In this document: piece after piece, positions 24,982 through 37,555 of the stretch
How the letters are laid out: each line of letters opens with the position of its first letter
How positions within the stretch are numbered: position 1 is the first letter of the stretch
NCBI GenBank assembly: GCA_963717155.1
Contig: OY970326.1
Location: 558,001-622,000 of the forward strand
Source: G963717155 sp963717155
GTDB taxonomy: Bacteria; Actinomycetota; Thermoleophilia; Gaiellales; JALYLC01
Length of the DNA: 64,000 bases
Reading direction: 5' to 3'
The notes under the pieces: generated by a model
Seen by the model: only the letters and a program-made list of their open reading frames with translations
Database searches by the model: none
What the model was told of the DNA's origin: nothing
Position numbers and translations under genes: made by a program

Positions 24982-26117
24982 GTGCCCTCGTTCCGTCGCT
25001 CCTGCGCGGCGTCCGCCGTCGTGCTCCTCACGCTCGCGCCGTCCCTGCAAGCCGCCTCACCCGCGACGACCTCGACCCGTGAGCTCGTCGATCTCGCGGT
25101 CAGGCCGGCCTCGGTCAGCGTCGCGGCCGACGGCGGCGAGCTTCGCCGCCGCCTACGACGACCGCCTGACCGCGAACGCCCTCCGTTTCGCGGAGCGCGT
25201 CAACGGTCGCTGGAGCACGACGATCGTCGCCACGACGATCAACGGCGCGCGCGTCGGGCGCGAGCCCATGCTCGCGATCTCCCGTACCGGGATCCGCCTC
25301 ATCGCGTTCCGCACCGAGGTCTCGCTCGATCCCGCGCAGCCTCCGAGCGGCACCCTGTACGCCGCACGCGCGAATCGCGGAGGGCCGTGGGTGATCGATC
25401 CGATCGACGCGGACGCGTTCGGCGAGTCGGCGGCGTTCGATCGTCAGGGACATCCCGCGATCGCGTACCTCGTGCGCACCGGGACCGACGATCAGGCCCA
25501 GGTCAAGCTGGCCCGCCTGCTCGGAGGCAAGTGGGGCGTCGAGACCCTCGACACGACGACGTATCGGGTTGCACCCGGCGGGGCGAACGCGTCGTCGGTG
25601 GGTCTCGCGTTCGATCACCTCGGCAGGCCCTGGGTCGCGTTCGTCGACTCCGCGTCGCACTCGGTTCGACTCGTCACGCCCGGGAACGCCGAGCATGCGA
25701 ATCGGCGATGCGCCCGTGGCCGCGGTGCGGGCCGTGGTCTCCTTCGGCGCGAACGACGCAGTGGCCGTGGTGGCCGCCGGGCTCGTCGGCGACCACGAGC
25801 CGTTGCGGCTGCTGTACCGCGACGATCGCGGTCGCTGGCGCGGCGACCAGGTCGGCGAGTCTGGCTCGAGCGCGCCGACGATCGTGGCATTCTCGGGCCG
25901 GCGTCCCGTGATCGCGTACCGCGACCCCCAGAGCGTCTCGGTCGCACGGCCCTCGTTCGCCGGCACCTACGCGCTCGAGACCGTGCTGACTCAGCCCGCT
26001 CCGCCGAGCTCGCGCGTCTCCAGCTCGCTCGGGGCGGCGCGCATGCTCGACGATGTCGGCGTTGCGCTCGTGTCGCCGAAGGGTCTGCTCGAGTTCGCCT
26101 CGCGGCCGCTGGGGTGA
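24982..26117 (+). CDS. Secreted propeller-like protein, frame-broken
   Basis: GTG start 24982, signal peptide (CAASAVVLLTLAPSLQAAS), then a body read in three frames with breaks at about 25137 and 25695, stop 26115-26117; about 378 residues. Repeated strands such as MLAISRTGIRLIAFRT, GESAAFDRQGHPAIAYLVR, VGLAFDHLGRPWVAFVDSASHSVRLV and PTIVAFSGRRPVIAYRDPQSVSVA are the repeating blades of a beta-propeller of the sialidase/exo-alpha type without the Asp boxes. A similar blade pattern occurs in the secreted protein at 45465. Function unknown; probably extracellular. Confidence 0.65.
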
Positions 26118-26126
26118 TCCCCTCCC

Positions 26127-26148
26127 GGGAGGCGGTGTTCCGCCTCCC
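26127..26148. terminator. Terminator-like hairpin
   Basis: GGGAGGCGG-TGTT-CCGCCTCCC is a perfect 9-bp stem with a 4-base loop, 9 bases after the stop of the propeller gene. No T-tract follows, so efficiency is uncertain, but its position suits a transcript end. Confidence 0.6.
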
Positions 26149-26215
26149 GTAGAATCACCGTAATACGCTCGAAAACTTCCCGTCGGGGGGCATTGGGGCG
26201 TACCATGTGACCTGG

Positions 26216-28675
26216 ATGCGTGCCGCGCTCTTGAGAAGCTGCACGCTCGGAGTCGTTCTCACCGCATGCGCCGTAGTCGTCGCGCCTGCGCTGGCGGATT
26301 CGAGCACGCCTATTGGGCTGACGGCCACGCCGCGCAGTGACCACAGGGTGGACCTCTCGTGGTCCTGGCCTGCGAACCCGGACTACCCCGACGAGCTGGA
26401 CGTCCTGCGCGACGGACTGTTCGTCGCATCGGTGACGCCCACGTCGTCGACCAGCTTCGAGGACGACCTCGTCGCCACACCCGGCTCGACGCACACGTAC
26501 CAGCTCGTCACGGTGTCCGGCGGGGTGGGCCAGCCGCCCACGCCGCAACCGGGGGTCACGGCGACCGTGCGCGCCGACCTGCCGAACCCGCCGACGGGGA
26601 TCGCGGTGTCGGTCGCGCCCGGAACGAACATCGCGACCGTGACCTGGGTGCGCGGTGCGCTCGACTCGGACGTCACGTACACGGTCACCGCGCAGCAGAC
26701 TCCCGGTGGCCCGATCATCTCGCGCACCGTCAGGTACTCGACGATCGGCTCGAGCGGGTCGCTGACGATCGACGGGCTCGCGAGCTACACGACCTACCAG
26801 TTCGCCGTGAGCGCGGTCGAGGACGTCGGCGATCCCCCTGGCGACCCGGGTGGCACGACGCTGGGAGTCTCTCCCGCAACCGCCAGTCGCTCGCACGAAC
26901 GACATCCTGGCCCCGCAGTTCAACAGCACGACGCTGATCGCCTCGCGGGCGGCGCTCGGAACCATCTCCGCGACCTGGCCGGCGGCGTCGGACTTCGGCT
27001 CGGGCGTCGCGAGCTACCAGGTGTGCGTCGACACGATCAACTGCACCTCGGTGGCGTTCGATCCGTTCGCCTCGTCGCAGACGGCGACGCCCGGCGCCCC
27101 GAACGTCCCGAACGACGGCGCCACCCACACGGTCAGCGTCGTCGCGGTCGACGCCGCAGGTAACCAGTCGGCGCCGATCACCCAGACCGTCGTCATGCCG
27201 TCGCCCGGCACGCCCTTGTTCTCGCTGCAGGGAGCCGGTGACGGCTGCTCTCCGCTGGTCGCCAACGCGACCTCGGTCGACGCGGGCACGCCCGGGCTGG
27301 TGTACCACCTGTTCGTCAACGGCGCGCCGTCCGACGGCCTCCTCGGCCAGGCGATCCCCGGCGCGCCCTACCAGCAGGTGACGCTCACCGCGAAGGCCAC
27401 CTACGGCTCCGACAGCTCGGCTGTGTCGCTCGCCGCTCGTCGCGCGGGTGTTCGATCCTGACGGTCCCGATGCGTCACCGCAGGTCCACGGACAGGCGAA
27501 CGCGAGCTCGAGCACCGAGTCGCTCGTCTGGGATCCCGTGACGACGACGGGCGCGCCCATCGACGGCTACCAGGTCACGAGCAGCACTGCGCCGGGCTAC
27601 CAGGGCGCCGGCGTGTTCGTGCCGCAGTCGTCGACGCCCGGCGTCGAGCTCACCGGACTCGCACAGAGCGAGAACTACATCGTCAACGTCGTGAGCGTCG
27701 ATCACTGCCTCCGACAGAGCGCGGCGCCCCCCACGCCGTTCAAGTTCCGCCTCGACGACAACCAGCCCCCGTCGGCGCCGATCCTCAATCCGCCCACCAC
27801 GGACGGGCACGACGTGTTCCTGAGCTGGACGCCCTCGACCGACAACGTGGCCGTCGACGACTACAAGGTCTTCCGGGGCACGACCCTCGTCGGCCGGACG
27901 CCTGGAACGACGTTCGAGGACTCCAACCTCCCCGATGCGACGCCGTACAGCTACTACGTCGTCGCGACCGACACGGCGGGAAATGCGAGCCCCCGCTCGA
28001 CGGTGATCTCGGCGACGACCAAGGACATGACGCCTCCGACCGCCCCGGGCGGCTTCACGGGACGCCCGAACGTCGGCAGCACCTTCACGCTGACGTGGAA
28101 CGCCGCGAGCGACAACGTCAAGGTCACCGGCTACCGCGTGACCCGCACCGGAACCGGCACGGCCATGACCACCAACGTGACCGCGGAACGTCCTACATCG
28201 ACCGGAACGTGCCGGCCGGGTCGTACACCTGGAGCGTGCAGGCCTACGACGCGGCGGGCAACCTCTCCGGTGCGAGACCGTGGACCGGCATCTCCAACGG
28301 CACACCCAAGGCGACCGCCGCATCGCAGCTGAGGGTGATCAAGTCGAAGGGCGTGCTCGCGGTGAAGGTCGGTCGCAAGTCGGGCGCACGTCTCGTGCTC
28401 TCATTCAAGCTCAAGCAGCCGTTCGCGCGCGCGGTCCTGCATCTGCACGTGATCAGCGGCAAGGCGAAGGTGCGCGTCTCGCTCCCGGCCGGATCGGGAC
28501 GCAACACGCCGGGAAGCGCCTCGGCCAGAAAACCTCCAAGAAGGGCGTTCTGAAGATCTCGATCGGCACCATGAAGGCGCAGACGCTTCGGCTCGTCATC
28601 ACGGCGCAGGGCGGCCTCGTGACGATCGCAGGTCCGGGCGGCGCGAACGCGCCGACGATCATGAACGCCAGCTAG
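26216..28675 (+). CDS. Secreted fibronectin type III repeat protein, frame-broken
   Basis: About 820 residues from ATG 26216, with signal peptide (SCTLGVVLTACAVVVAPALA). Several FN3-type domains follow: PIGLTATPRSDHRVDLSWSW, PTGIAVSVAPGTNIATVTW, ISATWPAASDFGSGVASYQV, APILNPPTTDGHDVFLSW with SDNVAVDDYKVFRGTTLVG, and GGFTGRPNVGSTFTLTWNA. A C-terminal domain has Lys-rich strands (LRVIKSKGVLAVKVGRKSG; KTSKKGVLKISIGTMKAQT). Frames change at about 26885, 27437, 28184 and 28505; the stop is 28673-28675. FN3 arrays in actinobacterial exoproteins serve as spacers or carbohydrate-binding modules; no catalytic domain is seen. Confidence 0.7.
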
Positions 28676-28676
28676 C

Positions 28677-29009
28677 TCAGAAGATGCGCTCGACCGTGAC
28701 CGCGGTCCCGTAGGCCGCGACCTCGCTCATCGAGCTGGCGATCTCGTTGCAGTCGAAGCGCATTGCGAGAACCGCGTTCGCTCCCTGGTCGCGAGCGGCA
28801 TCGCACAGCCGATCGACGGCCTGCGCGCGGCTATCGACGAGGAGCTTCGTGTAGGCGCCCACCTCGCCTCCCACGAGCGACTTCAGCCCTGCGCCGATGT
28901 TCGAGAAGACGTTCCGACTGCGGCAGATCAGGCCGCAGATCTCGCCGTGCACCTCGGTGACCTTGTAGCCGGGCAGGTCGTTCATGGTCGAGACGATGAT
29001 GTCGTTCAT
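28677..29009 (-). CDS. YbjQ/UPF0145-family protein
   Basis: Protein of 110 residues starting at ATG 29009 (MNDIIVSTMNDLPGYKVTEV). The family signature DLPGYKV...GEICGLICRSRNVFSNIGAGLKSLVGGEVGAYTKLL followed by RLCDAARDQGANAVLAMRFDCNEI and a final beta strand with TAVTVERIF matches the heavy-metal-binding-domain-like YbjQ family, a decameric fold of unknown function. The longer upstream frame would overlap the MOSC gene, so I reject it. Divergent from that MOSC gene (46-base gap). Confidence 0.88.
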   Translation of the reverse strand: MNDIIVSTMNDLPGYKVTEVHGEICGLICRSRNVFSNIGAGLKSLVGGEVGAYTKLLVDSRAQAVDRLCDAARDQGANAVLAMRFDCNEIASSMSEVAAYGTAVTVERIF

Positions 29010-29055
29010 GCGTCTCACCGTACACGCGGATCCAGAGCCGGTAGCCTGTCCGGCG

Positions 29056-29508
29056 ATGACTGGGACCGTCGAGGCGATCTTCACCGCGCCGGTCGCGGGA
29101 GCAGCTACCGAGCCGCAAGAGCGGGTCGCCGCGCTTGCCCGCCAGGGTCTCGAGGGCGATCGCAACCTCTCGCCATCGCCGGTTGCGCGTCCGGGCGGCC
29201 TCGATCTGACGCTGATCGAGGCAGAGGCGCTCGAGGCGCTTCATGCCGAGACCGGGATCGCGCTCGAGCCGTCCGCGTCGCGCCGCAACGTCATCACCCG
29301 TGGCGTACGGCTGAACGATCTGGTCGGGCGGCGCTTCCGCGTCGGCGTCGTCGAGTGCGTCGGCATCGAGCTGTGCGAGCCGTGTCTCAGCCTCGCGAGA
29401 CGCACCGACCCCGGCGTGCTGCGGGGACTCGTGCATCGCGGGGGACTGCGGGCCGACATCGTCGTCGGTGGCGAGATCGCCCCCGGTGACGAGGTTGTCG
29501 CGATCTGA
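29056..29508 (+). CDS. MOSC-domain protein
   Basis: Protein of 150 residues. A small beta-barrel of the MOSC type: GTVEAIFTAPVAG, LARQGLEGDRNLSPS, LTLIEAEALEALHAETG, ASRRNVITRGVRLNDLVGRRFRVG and ELCEPCLSLARRTDPGVLRGLVHRGGLRADIVVGGEI. The RRNVITRG and CEPC segments are the conserved molybdenum-cofactor-sulfur-carrier-like part; the second Cys is the expected sulfur acceptor. MOSC proteins transfer sulfur or bind molybdenum cofactor intermediates or detoxify hydroxylated purines. No partner gene lies nearby. Confidence 0.86.
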   Translation: MTGTVEAIFTAPVAGAATEPQERVAALARQGLEGDRNLSPSPVARPGGLDLTLIEAEALEALHAETGIALEPSASRRNVITRGVRLNDLVGRRFRVGVVECVGIELCEPCLSLARRTDPGVLRGLVHRGGLRADIVVGGEIAPGDEVVAI

Positions 29509-29610
29509 TCGCCGCTGGACCGCAGCCGCCTGTTTGTGTCGCGGCTCGCGTAGACGCGCATCTGCAGGCACTTCCCTCTACGATCAGCCTCCCCACGATC
29601 AGGAGGTCCC

Positions 29611-30129
29611 GTGCAGTTCACCGTCCGTCTACCGCGTTGGGTCGCGACCACCATCGCGATTGTCGTCGCCTCCGTGGTGGTAGCGACCGTGCTGCCAGCT
29701 GTGGCAAACAGCGACACCAAGATCGTGGTCTGCGTCGATCCAACATCGCTGAACCTGACCGTCAGCTCGGCGTGCACCGGACAGGTTCTGAGCTGGAACC
29801 AGCAGGGCATCGCCGGGTCGGCCGGCGCCACCGGAGCTACTGGCCCGGCAGGACCTGCGGGACCGCTCGCGCACCTCTCCAAGTCCAAGCCCACGCTGAC
29901 CGCGAATCTGGAGACCACGCTCGACGTCCAGGCTCAGACCCTGCGGGATGTCAATGGCGACGTTCGTGCCTCGGTCGTGGCGACGAGCAAGCTGCAGCCT
30001 GCGAGCGACCCGACCGTGAATGCGCTGGAGACCGCGGTCAACGTGCAGGGCCTGGCGATCGCAAGGCTCATCAACGTCATGAAGGCCCTGACGAAGGCGC
30101 AGACGCAGCTCCTCAAGGGTATCGAGTAG
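29611..30129 (+). CDS. Small envelope protein with a collagen-like stretch
   Basis: Protein of 172 residues, GTG start after AGGAGG. A single N-terminal membrane or signal segment (ATTIAIVVASVVVATVLPAVA) is followed by a region with two Cys (VVCVDPT and SACTGQ), a short Gly-X-Y run (GIAGSAGATGATGPAGPAGP, residues about 71-90) and a Thr/Leu-rich helical tail with heptad-like spacing (LETTLDVQAQTLRDVNGDV; LETAVNVQGLAIARLINVMKAL). The layout is that of a trimeric collagen-like rod followed by a coiled coil. Function unknown; probably surface-exposed. Confidence 0.75.
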   Translation: MQFTVRLPRWVATTIAIVVASVVVATVLPAVANSDTKIVVCVDPTSLNLTVSSACTGQVLSWNQQGIAGSAGATGATGPAGPAGPLAHLSKSKPTLTANLETTLDVQAQTLRDVNGDVRASVVATSKLQPASDPTVNALETAVNVQGLAIARLINVMKALTKAQTQLLKGIE

Positions 30130-30133
30130 CCCC

Positions 30134-32299
30134 GTGGCGGTGAGCTCGGCCGCCCCGCCGGAGGGCAGGCGCCAGCTTGCCGGGACGTGGGGGAGGCCGT
30201 GGCTTCGCGAGGCCGCCGCGATCGGCTGCGTGCTCGTTGCGATGGCGGTCGTGCTGGCGCCGCTCGTCTTCCGCGGCGAGCTTCCGCGGGCGACCGACAC
30301 GATCGCGTTCTACGGGCCGTTCGCCGCGTTCCTGCACGATCAGCTCGCCAACGGGAACCTGCCGCTGTGGAATCCGACGGCCTTCTCCGGCCAGCCCTTC
30401 GCGGCCGACGCGCAGTCGGGTGTCGTGTATCCGCCGGCGCTGCTCGCCTTCGGCCTTCTCTCGCCAGGCTCGGGCCTCGTCGCCCTCACGATCTTCCACT
30501 ACGCGCTGGCCGCGCTCGGCGCGTACGCGTTCGCCCGGGTCGTCGGGGCCGGACGGCTCGGCTCCGCGTATGCGGCGATCGCCTACGGCGCGTCCGGGCA
30601 CCTCGTGGCGCGCTCGACCATGCTCGGACTGCTGGCCGGTGTCGCCTGGCTCCCGGTCTGCCTGGCGGCGGCCGAGCTCGTCGTGCGCGCGCGCCCCGAC
30701 CGGCGACCGGCGGCCGTCCTGCTGCTCGCCCTCTCGCTCGCGGGCTCGATCCTTGCCGGATCGCAGCAGCTCGCGGCCGTCGCGGCGATCGCGGCCGGGC
30801 TCTGGCTGCTGCTGCGAGCCGGGCGCCGCGGCGTGCTGCTCGCGCTCGCGGCCGTCGCCGCAGCGGCACTGCTGGCAGCCGTCGCGCTGCTGCCGCGGCT
30901 CGAGCTGCTCCATCACTCCTCGTCCGCGGAGGGTGTCGCCGACCCGAGCGGCATCGGCTCGCTCGTCTTCCGCGACCTGCGCGCGTTCTACGGGCCGTTC
31001 GGCGTCAGCCGGAGCGAGCTGACGACGCTGTACGCGGGTGCGGCCACGCCGGCGCTCGCGTTGTTCGCGCTGCTCGCCGGCGTGCCGCGCGCACGCGCGC
31101 TGGCAGCGCTCGTGGCGTTCGCGCTCGTGTGGGCGTCCGGGCTCGCCGGCTGGCTGCTCGGGCCGGTTCCGCTCGTGCACAGCCTCGCCACGCACGAGCC
31201 CGTACGTGCGATGGCCGTCGCCGTGCTGGCCCTCGCCGTGATGGCCGGCCTTGCGCTGGAGCGCATCGCCGAACAGCGAGCCGTCGTCGGGTTGCTCGTC
31301 GCGTGCTTCGTGGTGTGGTTCGCGCTGGGCTTCGGCGATGCCTGGACGCTCGCGTTCGTGCTCCCCCTGCTCGCGGTCGCCCTGTGCCTGCCGGCGCTCG
31401 GCTCGAGGACGTTCCTCGTCGTGGCCGCGGCGGTGCTGCTCGTCATCGTGACCGCGCGATCTCGCCTGGCACGCCGCGCACCAGGATCGCAGGCTGCACT
31501 GGCAGAGCGCCTCGTCCGTGCTGCCGGCGCCCGCAGCGAGCGCGCGCTTCCTGCTCGCACACCAGGCGAGCGAGGGCCCGTTCCGCTTCGCGACGTCCGC
31601 CGCGCCCGGGGTGCTGCACCACCAGCTCGGGAAGCGCCGGAACACCGGGGGCGCGAGCCCTGCTGCTCGACTCGGAGTCGGTGCGGCTCGGCCTCGAGGA
31701 CGTCGCCGGGTACAACCCCGTGCACCTGAAGAGCTACAACCGCTACATGCTCGCCTCCAACGGCGGCATCGACGGTCGACCGGCACTTCGAGTACGTCCT
31801 CCGCGCACCCACGAGCAGGTTGCGTGCGCTCGGGGTCCGCTACTACGTCTCACCGCCCGGGCAGCAGCCACGGGGGCTGCCGGTGGTCTATCGCGACCGT
31901 CTCGCAGTCATCACGCGGGATCCGAAGGCGCAGCCGCTCGCGCGTGTCGTGCGTGCCGGTCGCGCTCCGCAGCCTGCGCGCATCGTCCGGCGAGAGCCCG
32001 ATCGCGTCGACATCGTCACGGGCGGCGCGGCCGGGAAGCTCGTGCTCGCCGATCCGGCCTACCCCGGCTGGCACGTCACGGTCGACGGTCACGACGCTCA
32101 CGGCGAGACCGCGGACTCGCTGTTCCGGGCCGTCCAGGTCGGGCCCGGAGTGCACCATGTCGTGTGGACGTTCCGACCGGCCTCGCTGCGTCTCGGCCTC
32201 TGGGTGAGCGTCGCCGCACTCGCACTGCTCGGGGCTCTCGCCGTCGCCTGGCCGCGGCGCAAACCTCACGTTTCGGACGCAACCGAGGCGGGAACATAG
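30134..32299 (+). CDS. YfhO-like polytopic membrane protein, frame-broken
   Basis: About 720 residues from GTG 30134. The N-terminal part has GELPRATDTIAFYGPFAAFLHDQLANGNLPLWNPTAFSGQPFAADAQSGVVYPP broken by membrane segments, the conserved opening of YfhO/GT-C-like membrane proteins (glycosylation of teichoic or envelope polymers). About 10-12 hydrophobic helices run to residue 440. Frames change at about 31455, 31655 and 31780; the C-terminal extracellular domain resumes with LLLDSESVRLGLEDVAGYNPVHL, a typical YfhO feature, and ends with a last membrane helix before 32299. Only 4 bases follow the collagen-like gene, suggesting co-transcription. Confidence 0.72.
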
Positions 32300-32338
32300 C
32301 CGCTCACGATCGCTCGCGAACCTGCCGATACCTCGCAC

Positions 32339-32943
32339 GTGCACGACGTGATCTCGATCATCGACGAGCGGGCAGTCGACCCGCATCTCGCGAAGGCGAA
32401 TCTCGACCGGCTGAGCAGCCGCGCCCGTGAAGGCCTGATCGGTGCAGCCTGTGCGCTCGCCGCCGGAGCCGCCCTCGCCGTCGCCGGACAGTTCGGTATC
32501 GCGGCACCGGCGGCGCTCGGTGCGATCGCCGGCCTCTTCGTCTACCTCCACGCCCGCAGCGACCGCGGCGCACTCGTGCTGGGGCTCGTGAGCCAGCGAT
32601 CCTGCTACGACATTCCGGATGTCGAGCGAGCCGCTGCGCGGATGGCGACGAGCGATCTGCGACGCACCCTGTCGCGCTCGCTCACACGGATGGTGCTCGA
32701 GACCTACGGCCTCGAGCCGCAGAACCCGCTACGGCCCGTGCTGACCGAGCGCGTCGAGTCGCACACCGACGAGATCCTCTCGATCTCCTACCTGCTGGCA
32801 CGCGAGGGCGTGCGCATCCACCCGGCCGCGCTCGCGCTCTGCGGGCGCATGGTCGAGTCGCTGGCGCGCAGCCCGCTGTACAACCCTCGCGTGCCCGAGC
32901 AGCACCTGCGGATCGCGCTCCAGCGCATCCGCTCGTCGATCTC

Positions 32944-32947
<4 letters not shown>
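32339..32947 (+). CDS. Membrane protein of unknown function
   Basis: Protein of 202 residues with GTG start. A hydrophobic segment at about 30-75 (IGAACALAAGAALAVAGQFGIAAPAALGAIAGLFVYL) gives one or two membrane helices; the remaining 125 residues are helical and rich in Arg and Leu (TSDLRRTLSRSLTRMVLETYGLEPQ; LTERVESHTDEILSISYLLAREGVRIHPAALALCGRMVESL). I do not recognise a family. The C-terminal helices could face the cytoplasm. Its last 4 bases overlap the end of the convergent ilvC. Confidence 0.65.
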
Positions 32948-33966
<1,019 letters not shown>

Positions 33967-34002
33967 CGGGGCGTCTCCGAGAGGGGTCGGGTGGGTGGGG
34001 TG

Positions 34003-34541
34003 TCAGGCGATCACGCGCATGCGCGCGCGACGATGGCTGTCGGTCGAGGAGCGGCGGATGGCCACGCGGCCGGTTCGCACCGTCTCCTTGATCCCGTAGG
34101 GTCGCAGCAGCTCCTCGAACGCGACGAGCTTGGTGGGATGCTCCACGATCTCGAACGTCATCGCGGAGGCGCCGACGTCGACGACACGTGCGCCGAACAC
34201 GTCGGCGAGCGACACGAGCTCGGCCCGGCGGTCGGGCGCCGCCGTCACCTTCACGAGCAGCAGCTCGCGCTCGATGGCGTCGTCGCTTCCGAGCTCGTTG
34301 ACCTTGAGCACCGAGATCAGCTTGTACAGCTGCTTGATGACCTGATCGATCGAGGTCTGCGAGCAGTCGACGCGGATCGTGATGCGGGATCGATCCTCAC
34401 GCTCGGTGGGCCCAACCGCCAGGCTCTCGATGTTGAACCCGCGCCGCGAGAAGAGCCCCGACACGCGCGACAGCACGCCGGGCTGGTTCTCGACGAGGAC
34501 GGACAGCGTGTGGTGCGTGCTGAGTGCGCGCTCGCCGGCCA

Positions 34542-34542
<1 letters not shown>
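34003..34542 (-). CDS. ilvN: Acetolactate synthase regulatory (small) subunit
   Basis: Protein of 179 residues starting at ATG 34542, overlapping the ilvB stop by ATGA. The N-terminal ACT domain HTLSVLVENQPGVLSRVSGLFSRRGFNIESLAVGPTE is followed by the second ACT-like domain (about 90-165, LVKVTAAPDRRAELVSLADVFGARVVDVG). IlvN binds valine and confers feedback inhibition on the catalytic subunit. The C-terminal tail (about 14 residues, Arg-rich) is longer than in enterobacteria. Translationally coupled to ilvB, which fits a fixed subunit ratio. Confidence 0.96.
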
Positions 34543-36335
<1,793 letters not shown>

Positions 36336-36340
36336 GGGAT

Positions 36341-37402
36341 TCACCTCGTAGTGGATGCGGTGGCGCGTATGGTCGTCAGGACTGCGTCGGCGACCTCGTC
36401 GGTCGTGGATGCGCCGCCCAGGTCGGGCGTGCGCGGGCCGTCCTCGAGGACCTGTCGGGTCGCGCTCTCGATCGCGTCGGCAGCGGCGGTCTCGCCGAGC
36501 TCGCGCAGCAGCATGGCGCCGGTCAGGATCATCGCGACGGGGTTGGCCCGGCCCGTTCCCGCGATGTCGGGAGCGGTGCCGTGGATCGGCTCGAAGATGC
36601 CCGGGCCGCCGTCGCCGAGCGAGGCGGATGGTGCGAGCCCGATGCCGCCCGAGACCGAGGCGGCGAGGTCGGAGAGGATGTCGCCGAAGAGGTTCTCGGT
36701 GACGATCACGTCGTAGGTCGCCGGCTGCTCGATCAGCTTCATCGTCATCGAGTCGACGAGCTGGTGATCGAGCTGGACGTCGGGGTACTCGGCCGACATC
36801 TCGTTCGCGAGGTCGCGCCAGAGCCGCGAGGTGTCGAGCACGTTCGCCTTGTCCACGCTCGTCAGTCGACCCCGCCGGGAGCGGGCGAGCCGGAAGCCCT
36901 GGCGCAGGATCCGTCGGATCTCCTCGACGCTGTAGCTGAGCGTGTCGAACGCGCCGTCGGCGTCGCGCCCGCGCTCGCCGAAGTAGAGGCCGCCCGTCAG
37001 CTCGCGCACGATCAGGAGGTCGAGTCCCTCGACGAGCTCGGGGCGGAGCGGGCTGATCGTGCCGCTCCACCAGCTGCGGATCGGGCGGAGGTTCGCGTAC
37101 GCCTGCAGCGACGACCGGAGTCGGAAGATGCCCTGCTCCGGCCGCACCGGCCCGCTGTCCCAGCGGGGGCCGCCGACCGCGCCGAACAACACGGCGTCCG
37201 CGGCGAGACACGCCTCGCGCGTCTCGTCCGGGTACGGATCGCCCACGGCGTCGATCGCCGCTCCGCCGAAGAGCCGCTGGTCGAACTCGAACGAGAACCC
37301 GTGCGCGGCCGCGGTGCCCTCGAGCACGCGGATCGCGGCCAGCGTGACCTCCGGCCCGATGCCATCACCGGCAAGGACGCAGATCTGGTGCCGGGCGCTC
37401 AC
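36341..37402 (-). CDS. leuB: 3-isopropylmalate dehydrogenase
   Basis: Protein of 353 residues. Family motifs in order: LAGDGIGPEVTLAAIRVLEG, VLFGAVGGPRWDSGPVRPEQGIFRLRSSLQAYANLRP with the substrate Arg residues, VRELTGGLYFGERG, VDKANVLDTSRLWRD, YPDVQLDHQLVDSMTMKLI, VTENLFGDILSDLAASVSGGIGLAPSASLG and FEPIHGTAPDIAGTGRANPVAMIL. It oxidatively decarboxylates 3-isopropylmalate to 2-oxoisocaproate, the third step of leucine synthesis. Second gene of the leu/ilv operon, 153 bases downstream of leuA, and 5 bases before ilvB. Confidence 0.97.
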   Translation of the reverse strand: MSARHQICVLAGDGIGPEVTLAAIRVLEGTAAAHGFSFEFDQRLFGGAAIDAVGDPYPDETREACLAADAVLFGAVGGPRWDSGPVRPEQGIFRLRSSLQAYANLRPIRSWWSGTISPLRPELVEGLDLLIVRELTGGLYFGERGRDADGAFDTLSYSVEEIRRILRQGFRLARSRRGRLTSVDKANVLDTSRLWRDLANEMSAEYPDVQLDHQLVDSMTMKLIEQPATYDVIVTENLFGDILSDLAASVSGGIGLAPSASLGDGGPGIFEPIHGTAPDIAGTGRANPVAMILTGAMLLRELGETAAADAIESATRQVLEDGPRTPDLGGASTTDEVADAVLTTIRATASTTR

Positions 37403-37555
37403 AGCGCCCCCTCGCAGGTGGTGCTAGCGGGACGTGCGCATGCCTCGAACCCCACGGCCGACGGCGAGACGCCGGCGGCCGAAAAACTCCTGGGCACGAG
37501 GGGTGGTTGCGCGCACGATGGCGGAAGGGTAGCAATTGTTCGGTTCATCAGACTT

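Noticed and set aside
37403..37555. A 30-codon frame (VRATTPRAQEFFGRRRLAVG...) between leuA and leuB on the minus strand
   Set aside because: No enriched branched-chain codons and no clear ribosome site; probably untranslated spacer.
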